A DNA stretch of 64,000 nucleotides. Origin: Variovorax paradoxus. Its GTDB lineage: Bacteria; Pseudomonadota; Gammaproteobacteria; Burkholderiales; Burkholderiaceae_C. The position numbers were made by a program, and so were the translations under genes. Location of the stretch: positions 3,458,001 to 3,522,000 of the forward strand of contig NZ_LR743507.1 of assembly GCF_902712855.1 (NCBI RefSeq), read 5' to 3'. A model generated the notes under the pieces. That model made no database searches. It was given only the letters and a program-made list of their open reading frames with translations, and was not told where the DNA came from. Every line of letters starts with the position of its first letter. Positions within the stretch are counted from its first letter, which is position 1. Of this stretch, positions 1-6,413 are shown piece after piece.

Positions 1-748
1 ACGACTGCGCCGCCACTTCGGAGAATCCCTGCGCCCTGAACGCCTGCACCCACCGTGCCTGCGGCGTCACCACCACTTCGACCGGCCGCGCCAGCGCTTC
101 CGAGAAGGCCTTCGCCACGTCGGCGGCGGAGTAGCGCTCGGGCCCTTCGACGTAATGCGGCCCCGAGGGCGCGGGCGACCCGAGCATCAGCTTTGCGGCG
201 AACTGCCCCAGGTCGTGCGGCGCCACCATCGGCAGCGCGAAATCGGCGGGGAACATGGTGTGCAGCTGGCCTTCCTCGCGTGCGGTCTTCAGCGAGGCAT
301 CCCAGTTGCTCATGTAGTAGGCCCCACGGATGATGTCGAGCGGAACCGGGCCGGCGGCCAGCGCCTGCTCCATCTCGTACAGCACACCCAGGTCGCCGAT
401 GCCGTCGCCGGGCTGCGCGCCGTAGGTCGATTCCGCCACGATCTTCTCGAGCTTGCAGCCTTCGAGGGCCGACACGATCGCCCGCAGGCTGCGGCGCTCC
501 ACGGCGTCCCTGTCGGTCGACGGATCGGCCGGCGGGTTCAGCACGAAGACGCGCTTTCCGCCCATGAAGACGCGGTGCAGCGCGGCGGTATCGAGCAGGT
601 CGACCACCGCCACGCGCGCGCCCTTCGTCTGCAGCGCTTCGGTCCGGTGCGCGTCGCGGGTCACCACGGTCACCGGTTCGTTGTGCGCGAGCAAGGCTTG
701 CGCCAGCGCCGAGCCCACATGGCCGGTCGCTCCCAGGATGATGTGCAT
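1..748 (-). CDS. NmrA-like NAD(P)-binding reductase, 3' end beyond window
   Basis: The protein starts MHIILGATGHVGSALAQAL, an N-terminal Rossmann fold with the GxxGxxG nucleotide-binding loop at residues 6-12. It continues in one open frame to the left edge, giving about 249 residues, so the C-terminus is missing. The later stretches (a YGAQ segment near residue 95 and YYMSNW near residue 145) fit the NmrA / atypical short-chain dehydrogenase group, which binds NAD(P)H and acts either as a quinone or ketone reductase or as a redox sensor. The substrate cannot be read from the sequence. The ATG lies 15 bp downstream of the stop of the preceding minus-strand gene, so the two may be cotranscribed. 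Confidence 0.8.
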   Translation of the reverse strand, partial: MHIILGATGHVGSALAQALLAHNEPVTVVTRDAHRTEALQTKGARVAVVDLLDTAALHRVFMGGKRVFVLNPPADPSTDRDAVERRSLRAIVSALEGCKLEKIVAESTYGAQPGDGIGDLGVLYEMEQALAAGPVPLDIIRGAYYMSNWDASLKTAREEGQLHTMFPADFALPMVAPHDLGQFAAKLMLGSPAPSGPHYVEGPERYSAADVAKAFSEALARPVEVVVTPQARWVQAFRAQGFSEVAAQS

Positions 749-762
749 GGCGGCCTCCCGGC

Positions 763-1074
763 TCAGCCGCGCTTCTCTGCGTTGCGCTTACGCGTGGCCG
801 CGCCCTTTTTCGCGGAGGCCGAGCGCTCGGCTGCGGTGCGGCCCGCAGCCGCGGCGCCACCGATGCGTCCGCCCTTGCGGGCAGGCGCATGGTTCTCCGG
901 CTTGCCTCGGCCCGCGCCCGACTTCTTGCCGCCACCGGTCTCGGCGTTCAGCGTGGCCCAGGCGCGGCGTTCGGCCTCGCCCTTGCCCACGCCGCGGTGC
1001 TCGTAGCCTTCTTCGATGTGCTCGGCCTGTCGCTTCTGCTTGTCCGTATAGGACGACTTGTCGCCTCTTGGCAT
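763..1074 (-). CDS. small basic KGG-rich stress-type protein
   Basis: A 103-residue, highly hydrophilic protein beginning MPRGDKSSYTDKQKRQ, followed by an EEGYEHRGV segment and a Lys/Ala/Gly-rich tail with an ETGGGKKSG motif. Close relatives in proteobacteria are often labelled plasmid stabilisation protein, but I know of no demonstrated function, and the Lys/Gly composition resembles small desiccation or stress proteins. There is no signal peptide or membrane segment. A reasonable ribosome-binding stretch (AAAGGAG) precedes the ATG. It lies just upstream of the NmrA-like gene on the same strand. Confidence 0.75.
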   Translation of the reverse strand: MPRGDKSSYTDKQKRQAEHIEEGYEHRGVGKGEAERRAWATLNAETGGGKKSGAGRGKPENHAPARKGGRIGGAAAAGRTAAERSASAKKGAATRKRNAEKRG

Positions 1075-1207
1075 GGCATGGCTCCTTTGCTTTCCTGCAC
1101 GGCAGGTGCAGGTTGTGGAGCCTTCATGCTGTTCGCGCGAGGCGCACCGCGGGTAAGAAGACGCACGCGCTGCGCGTCAGCCGTGTCCGTCGTCTGTCAA
1201 GGGCGCG

Positions 1208-1797
1208 TCAGCAGGCCGCCTTCATGCGGCGCAGGTGCGCCAGCATCTCCGCGCGGACGACCGTCGTGATGTGGCTGCGGCGACCGTTCTCCAGCATGCC
1301 CACGCGGCGCGCCACCGGGCGGCCGGGCATCTGCAGGATGCACAGCGAGGGGTCGCTTTCCCAGTTGAAGTTCTTCAGCAGCGGCGCCACGGTGAAGCCC
1401 ACGTTCTTGCGCACCGGCTCCGCGATCGCCAGCAGCGAGTTGAGGTCGAGGAACTCCTTCGGCACCAGCTGCAGGCGCCGCAGGATGCGGTCGATGCGCG
1501 CGCCGGTCGGCGTCCGGCGATCGAAGCGGATGAAGGGCTGCGTGGCGAACAGGCTCGCAATGGGGTGTCGGGCGATGCGACGCCGGAGTTCGCGATGACG
1601 GTCAGCGCCTCGTCGTAGCACGGCGTCCACAGCAGGCCCGGCACTTCGGGCCACTGGCGCTCGACCACCACGGCCGCGTCGAGCTCGCCGCTCGTCACGT
1701 CCTGCATCAGTTGCATCTGCTCGCGCACGCGCAGTTCGACCTCGAGGTTGGGGTGCACCGACTTGAGTTGCGCCAGCGTGCTCGACAGCAGCCCCAT
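1208..1797 (-). pseudogene. truncated, frameshifted LysR-type regulator (effector domain only)
   Basis: Two minus-strand frames together give the C-terminal effector-binding domain of a LysR-type transcription factor. The first (from 1797) reads LLSSTLAQLKSVHPNLEVEL through CYDEALTVIANSGVASPDTP. The second continues HPIASLFATQPFIRFDRRTP to a normal end at RRMKAAC. The switch needs a single-base indel near 1560-1568. The winged-helix DNA-binding half (about 95 residues) is absent: homology stops abruptly at about 1797, where a plus-strand gene fragment begins. The gene is therefore both truncated and frameshifted and cannot encode a working regulator. Confidence 0.8.
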
Positions 1798-2299
1798 GGC
1801 CTGAAGTCGTGCGCCATCGATGCGGGCCAGATCACGTCGAGCGACGCGCAGGAGCTCAGGAACGACCGCAACCTCGCGGTGCAGGCGCCGCCCGAGGCGA
1901 TCAAGAACATGCTGCTGATCCAGACGCGCGACCCGCTGCTGAAGAACCAGAAGCTGCGCCAGGCCATCGCCGCCTCGCTGGTCGTTCAGCTACTCGTCGC
2001 GGCTGGACCCGGCCCTGAGCTACGAACAGTTCGCGGGCCCGAAGGACAAGCAATCTCGCAAGGTGTGGGAAGACCCGCAGGCGCTGAAGCTGATCGACGA
2101 CAGCTTCACCGAGTCGGACCCGAAGAAGCGCCAGGCGCTCTTCGACCAGATCCACGCGCAGATGATCCAGCAGGTGCCCATGGTGATGCTGTTCAACGGC
2201 ATCGATGCGTGGGCCGTGCGCAAGCGCGTGAGCGGCTTCGCGGTGTGGGAGGGCAAGCCGCGCCTGTGGGGCGTGTCGGTCACGGCAGCGCGCGGCTGA
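1798..2299 (+). pseudogene. remnant of family-5 (peptide-type) ABC solute-binding protein
   Basis: Two fragments of one extracellular solute-binding protein family 5 gene are joined out of frame. From 1798 the frame reads GLKSCAIDAGQITSSD through KLRQAIAASL (up to about 1980). From about 1982 a second frame reads SFSYSSRLDPALSYEQFAGP through FNGIDAWAVRKRVSGF and ends RLWGVSVTAARG. In intact family members these blocks are separated by well over 100 residues, so an internal deletion is inferred, and the N-terminal half is lost at the junction with the LysR fragment. A complete protein would have bound dipeptides or a related ligand in the periplasm. Confidence 0.8.
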
Positions 2300-2420
2300 T
2301 CGCGGGCAGCGGTACCAGCTCGTGTGCCAGCGACGCCACCATGGCGACCAGCGCGTCGCCGCAGCCGTCCATCGCCGATGCGCTCGCGCTCGTCGTGCGC
2401 GGAATGACGGCACCGGTCAC
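2300..2420 (-). pseudogene. possible N-terminal remnant of a family-2 glycosyltransferase
   Basis: Directly after the methyltransferase, a GTG overlaps its stop codon (GTGA). The minus strand then reads VTGAVIP and, one frame over, AHDERERIGD, with further disturbed Ala/Leu-rich sequence (GDALVAMVASLAHELVPLP). This resembles the first 40-50 residues of nucleotide-sugar glycosyltransferases (typically VxIPAxNE followed by a helix). At least two indels would be needed, and it stops where the solute-binding-protein fragment ends. I infer that a glycosyltransferase was once the fourth gene of the operon. The segment is short, so the call is tentative. Confidence 0.45.
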
Positions 2421-3022
2421 CGGATGCCCTCACGTTGCGCCACCGAGCGGCCGTCGCGCGCCCAGACCTGCAGCACGAAGTCGTCCTCTTCGTGCAGCGC
2501 GAGCCGCGCAAGGCCGAGGCCCGACAGGATGCCGTGCACCTCGCGCGTGGAAAGGCTGCGCTGCGCGAAGTCGGGCGTCCAGTCGCAGGCGACCAGCGTG
2601 CCGTCGTCTTCCAGCGAGGCCTTGCAACACTCGGCCACGCGTTGCATGTCGCGGCGCTCGAAGAAGTAGCCGAGTTCGCTGAGCACGATCAGGTCGAAGC
2701 GGCCTGCGTCGCGCGGCCAGTCCATCGGCAGCGCATGGCGCGCCACCTGCACGTTCGCCCGCTCGCCGGTGCGCTTGCGGGCGAGCTCGACCGCGTGGGC
2801 CGAGAAGTCGCTGGCCAGCAGCTCGTCGCAGCGGTGCGACAACGCCAGCGTGAGCTCGCCGATGCCGCAGCCCGGCTCGTAGACGCGCCGGTAGCGCGGC
2901 TGCGGCAAGGCGGCCAGCAGCACGGCGCGCTTGCGCGCTTCGTACCAGCGCTCGCGCGAGGCATAGGGGTCGTCGCTGGCGGCGTAGAGTGCGTCGAAAT
3001 AAGGGCGATGGGCGTCGCTCAC
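2417..3022 (-). CDS. class I SAM-dependent methyltransferase (NodS-like)
   Basis: A 201-residue protein whose SAM-binding motif I is VYEPGCGIGEL (about residues 38-48), followed by an acidic motif II (LLASDFS) and the DLIVLSELGYFF region typical of small methyltransferases of the NodS type. The start is GTG at 3022: it overlaps the TGA of the deacetylase gene (GTGA), a translational-coupling arrangement seen repeatedly in this window. With the acyl-CoA dehydrogenase and PIG-L deacetylase it forms a three-gene operon that would modify a small metabolite or glycoconjugate precursor. The acceptor is unknown. Confidence 0.82.
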   Translation of the reverse strand: MSDAHRPYFDALYAASDDPYASRERWYEARKRAVLLAALPQPRYRRVYEPGCGIGELTLALSHRCDELLASDFSAHAVELARKRTGERANVQVARHALPMDWPRDAGRFDLIVLSELGYFFERRDMQRVAECCKASLEDDGTLVACDWTPDFAQRSLSTREVHGILSGLGLARLALHEEDDFVLQVWARDGRSVAQREGIR

Positions 3023-3777
3023 AGGAACACCACCTCGTAGGGCCGTGCGGCCCGCTCGACGGTGGTGGCCCGCAGCACAGGGCCCGAGCCGGTCGAGGCG
3101 TCGCTTTCCAGCTGGCTGGTGAATGCCTTCACGGCCGCGCGCTTGCGACGCACGGCCTCCTCGCTCAGCGGCAAGCGGAAGGCATGGGCCCACGGCATGC
3201 GCTCGTCGCCCGGCCGCGACCAGTGCCACCCCCACACGGGCACTTCGACCAGCCGCGCGCCGGCACTTGCTGCAGCCAGTGCACAGGCCTCGCCCGTGAC
3301 CTCGTGGTCGGGGTGGCCGTCCTGCCGCCAGGTGGTGAACACCACGTCGCGCGGGCGCAGCAGAGACACCAGACGAGCTGCCAGCAAGGCGCGGACCTCC
3401 TTCAACCCGCCGTCGGGCATGCCCAGGCGCGCGGGCTCGATCGACAGGCCCAGGCACCGCAGCGCCTTCAGGCTTTCGCGCGGCCTGGCCTGTGCGAGCC
3501 GTTCGGCGGTCCATTCGGTCGAGCCGCGATGGCTGGCGGTGCCGTCGGTCACGGCGATCACCTCGACCGGCGCGCCGATGTCGGCCAGCTGGGCCAGCAG
3601 CCCGCCGACCGAGAGCACCTCGTCGTCGGGATGCGGCGCCACAACCACCGCGCGCGCCCCCTCGGGCACCAGGTCGCAAAGATCGATGGCCGGCAGGCTG
3701 GCCAGGCCGGGCCAGCCATGCCATTCGGCCTCGGTGGTGCCTTCGCCCCGTATGGCGCGGCGCGCTACAGCGTCCAT
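3019..3777 (-). CDS. PIG-L / LmbE-family deacetylase
   Basis: A 252-residue protein with the diagnostic zinc-binding AHPDDE motif (VVAPHPDDEVLSVGG, about residues 37-51) and the downstream HPDHE motif (QDGHPDHEVTGEA) that supplies the third metal ligand. Family members remove N-acetyl groups from GlcNAc-type sugars or mycothiol and bacillithiol precursors. The start chosen is ATG at 3777 (MDAVARRAIRG); the frame is open further upstream but that part is antisense-like and overlaps the neighbouring gene. It overlaps the acyl-CoA dehydrogenase by 13 bp and the methyltransferase by 4 bp, so the three are probably made as one unit. Confidence 0.88.
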   Translation of the reverse strand: MDAVARRAIRGEGTTEAEWHGWPGLASLPAIDLCDLVPEGARAVVVAPHPDDEVLSVGGLLAQLADIGAPVEVIAVTDGTASHRGSTEWTAERLAQARPRESLKALRCLGLSIEPARLGMPDGGLKEVRALLAARLVSLLRPRDVVFTTWRQDGHPDHEVTGEACALAAASAGARLVEVPVWGWHWSRPGDERMPWAHAFRLPLSEEAVRRKRAAVKAFTSQLESDASTGSGPVLRATTVERAARPYEVVFL

Positions 3778-4799
3778 GGTGATGTGTCCTCTTTGTCGTC
3801 GTGGATGGCCTGCGCGCCGACCTGTTGGCCGAGTGCCGCCAGGTCGCGCTCGGCGTGACTCTGGCGCAGGAACACCGGCAGATCGGCCATGGCCCGTGCG
3901 AAGCGTGGGTCGCGGCACAAAGGCCCCGCGCCGACCGCGCGGCCAGCGTGATGCATGACTTCGTTGGCGGCCTGTTCGACCGCGAGGCGCACGCGCATCG
4001 CGACGCGCTGGGCGTTGGCTTGCGGATGCCGGTCGATCCATGCGGCCGATTCGCGCAGCAGCGCGGCGGCGCCGCCCAGCGCGACCTCGATGGCGCCGAG
4101 ATGCGCGAAACGGTGTGCATCGGACTTCGGCCCGGAAAGCTCGCGCACCGTGCGCGCGATGCCCGACGCCCCGCCGAACCAGCAGGCGGCGATGCCCGCG
4201 CCGCCCTGCCAGAAACCGGGCCGGCGCACGTAGTCGCCGGGCTTGCCGATCTGCACGGCGTGCGCGCCGTCGAACCGCACATCGACGCTGGCGCTCCCGG
4301 CCATGCCGACCGCGTGCCAGCCCTCGCCGGTCACGCGCACGCCGGGCTGGTCCATGGCCACCGCGGCCAGGCAGGGCTCACCGGCGGCGTTCCAGCCGCT
4401 GAGCACGGCGTGCGTCACGCTGGCCGCACCGGAGCACCATGCCTTGGTGCCGGTCAGGCGGATGTCGCGTTGGCCGGCTGCTTCGAAGGTGACGCGCGCA
4501 TCGGGCGGCTCGGCGCACCACGTGGCCCAGCGCGCACCCGTGGGCGTGTCAGGGGCGCCGCCGAGCTCGGCCATGATCGCGAGCGCGTCGGTGTGCCCCT
4601 CGAACAATTTGACCAGCGACATGTCGTGCGCCGCCACAGCCGCCAGCACTCGCCAGCGCGACAGCGTATGCCCTGCGCCGGGCCGCGGCAACCGGTCGAT
4701 GCCGGCTGCGACAAGATGGTCGAGCGACAGGCCGCAGCCGTGCCGCAGCGCCAGGGAGACAAGGACATCGGCGGCTTCGGCAGGCGGGGCATCGTACAT
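3765..4799 (-). CDS. acyl-CoA dehydrogenase family protein
   Basis: A 344-residue flavoprotein-like protein with an acyl-CoA dehydrogenase middle domain (RLTGTKAWCSGAASVTHAVL) and C-terminal helical domain (WFGGASGIARTVRELSGPKSDAHRFAHLG). It is shorter than the usual 380-390 residues, with a reduced N-terminal helical domain, and I cannot place a classical catalytic Glu. Members of this divergent group that sit beside PIG-L deacetylases and methyltransferases are uncharacterised. They may dehydrogenate a carrier- or sugar-linked substrate instead of a fatty acyl-CoA. It is the first gene of the minus-strand operon. Confidence 0.8.
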   Translation of the reverse strand: MYDAPPAEAADVLVSLALRHGCGLSLDHLVAAGIDRLPRPGAGHTLSRWRVLAAVAAHDMSLVKLFEGHTDALAIMAELGGAPDTPTGARWATWCAEPPDARVTFEAAGQRDIRLTGTKAWCSGAASVTHAVLSGWNAAGEPCLAAVAMDQPGVRVTGEGWHAVGMAGSASVDVRFDGAHAVQIGKPGDYVRRPGFWQGGAGIAACWFGGASGIARTVRELSGPKSDAHRFAHLGAIEVALGGAAALLRESAAWIDRHPQANAQRVAMRVRLAVEQAANEVMHHAGRAVGAGPLCRDPRFARAMADLPVFLRQSHAERDLAALGQQVGAQAIHDDKEDTSPWTL

Positions 4800-5208
4800 C
4801 TCCGCACCTTAGGCAGGCCGCGGGCGCAGCCGCGTCGGCAAGGTGCGTAGCGCGCTGTAGGAGCCCGGCCGCCGCGCGACCTGGAAGACGCCCGGGGTGG
4901 GCGCATTCCCACAGGGCGTGCTGCCGGGCGACACAGAACGGTTTCGTATCCCTCCCGCTTTCTTCCACCCCGCTCAAGGGCACCCCGTGACGAGTTCCAG
5001 CCAGCACCCCAACGCCCTCACGACCGACGAGCACGACGCAGTGAAGACCGGGCACAACAAGGCCGGCCGCCAGCCGGTCACAGGCAGGAACGAACCGCGC
5101 CGCACGCCCGAGAGCCGCAACGACCGCGAAAGCCAGGTCGGCGGCAGCAGCCAGTCGCGCAGGCGCGGCGCGGCGGCTGACCGCGCTGGCTCTTGGGTTG
5201 CACGAGGC
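4800..5208. other. intergenic region, no confident gene
   Basis: About 400 bp between the acyl-CoA dehydrogenase start and the end of the DUF4304 gene. On the plus strand a GTG at 4987 opens a hydrophilic reading frame (MTSSSQHPNALTTDEHDAVK, then an Arg/Ser/Gly-rich stretch ending near 5170) that resembles a small stress-type protein. However, the frame has no stop until it has run deep into the antisense of the DUF4304 and AlkB genes, so I do not call it. The promoter of the acyl-CoA dehydrogenase operon should lie at the left end of this stretch. Confidence 0.4.
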
Positions 5209-5799
5209 TCAGCCTTGCAGCAGCCGGGCCAGTTCCGCCTTCAGGGCGGTCGCACGCTCGGGCGCGCGCGCCAGGCCGGCATTCACCAGCGCTTCTGCCC
5301 GCACGCGGTCGCCGAGCTGAACGGCGATCCGGCCCAGATGCAGTGCCGTGCGAGCGTGAATGCTGTTCGGATCGGTGTCGCGCAGCATCGTTTCGAAGCT
5401 CTGCGGATAGCTGCCGTGCCGGGCGAAGAACGCGCGGCCCGGGCCGGCCCACTCGCTCACGATGAATTCGACGCTCTCTTCGGCCTCCTCCGTGGATGCG
5501 CCGTAGGCCCATCCGAAGGCTTCACCGGGCGGAGGGTGCATCCGGTCGCGGAACACGCAGTGCGACTCCTCGATGTCCCAGGGCGCCACGTGGCCGCCAC
5601 CCTCGGAGGGCAGGAAGTCGAGGTGCGCGCCCAGGTTCAGATAGCACGCCTTGCCGCCGCTCGCGCCCTGCACATTGAACACATGGATCACCGGGCCCTC
5701 GATCCGCCGCAGCGTCTGTCCCCGGGCCACGAAGCCCTCCGCCTTCAGCACCGGAAAAAGTTTCTTCTCGAGAAGCTTGAGGAAGGTGGCGCGGTTCAT
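5209..5799 (-). CDS. DUF4304 domain protein
   Basis: A 196-residue cytoplasmic protein starting MNRATFLKLLEKKLFPVLKA, with the DUF4304 pattern (GFVARGQTLRRIEGPVIHVF followed by CYLNLGAHLDFLP). The C-terminal 60 residues are helical and tetratricopeptide-like (ARTALHLGRIAVQLGDRVRA). The ATG at 5799 overlaps the AlkB-like stop as ATGA, so it is translationally coupled to the DNA-repair genes upstream. The function of DUF4304 is unknown. Its place as third gene of an apparently SOS-controlled operon suggests a damage-related role, which is inference from context only. Confidence 0.8.
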   Translation of the reverse strand: MNRATFLKLLEKKLFPVLKAEGFVARGQTLRRIEGPVIHVFNVQGASGGKACYLNLGAHLDFLPSEGGGHVAPWDIEESHCVFRDRMHPPPGEAFGWAYGASTEEAEESVEFIVSEWAGPGRAFFARHGSYPQSFETMLRDTDPNSIHARTALHLGRIAVQLGDRVRAEALVNAGLARAPERATALKAELARLLQG

Positions 5800-6413
5800 G
5801 GACGGGCTGTTCTCCGTGTACGCAAGGTGATCGAGTATCGCAACCCCGGCGTGGGCGCTATCGCGTGCTGCCATGCCCACCGCGCCGGTCCGCGCAGCAC
5901 GTAGATCGAGCGCGGCTCGATCAGGAACTCGAGCGACGCCGGCCCCGAAGCGCTCGCACCGGGCACATAGGGCCTGAACTGCATCACGGCATCGGTGTGA
6001 AGCGAGACGCCGACGATCTCCTCGAAGTCGGGCACGTCGCGATGCCAGCCCAGCGGCGTGCCGGGCCGGTATTCGGCAATGAGCGCGTGGGTGAGATCCC
6101 CGGGTGCGACGCCGGCCCAGGCGGCCGCCTTGTCGCGCAACGGGTGCAGCACCTCGGGCATCGGCGCGCCGGGCTTCAGCCGGTTCGTGTCGAAGTCGTA
6201 GCTGCCGCCGAAGCCGATGCCGCGCCGCTTCGCCGTGTATTCCTTGTAGCGCATCTCCCTGAGCGGCAGGCCCTGCACGATGCGCAGCAGCCCGGCCTCT
6301 TCCTCGCGCGAGAGAAAGCCGTTCTCGTAGCGCAGCCCTTCGATGGCCGCGGCGGGCGCCTCGCCGAACAGGTCCGGCTGGCCGGCGTGCTCGAGACGCC
6401 TAGCGGTACGCAT
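5796..6413 (-). CDS. AlkB-like 2OG-Fe(II) dioxygenase
   Basis: A 205-residue member of the AlkB family, which uses 2-oxoglutarate, Fe(II) and O2 to demethylate alkylated bases oxidatively. The iron-binding HxD is visible in GWHRDVPDFEEI, and the distal His and 2-oxoglutarate Arg pattern in WQHAIAPTPGLRYSITLRTR. The start is ATG at 6413 (MRTARRLEHAGQPDLFG), preceded by GGGGAGG at 6-nt spacing; an in-frame ATG 6 nt upstream lies inside that spacing. The gene overlaps the helicase gene by 14 bp and the DUF4304 gene by 4 bp, so it should be expressed from the upstream LexA-controlled promoter. Confidence 0.9.
   Translation of the reverse strand: MRTARRLEHAGQPDLFGEAPAAAIEGLRYENGFLSREEEAGLLRIVQGLPLREMRYKEYTAKRRGIGFGGSYDFDTNRLKPGAPMPEVLHPLRDKAAAWAGVAPGDLTHALIAEYRPGTPLGWHRDVPDFEEIVGVSLHTDAVMQFRPYVPGASASGPASLEFLIEPRSIYVLRGPARWAWQHAIAPTPGLRYSITLRTRRTARP

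Noticed and set aside
4987..5170. Possible small hydrophilic protein starting at GTG 4987
   Set aside because: Composition is plausible for a stress protein, but the frame has no stop until 5904, deep in the antisense of two real genes.
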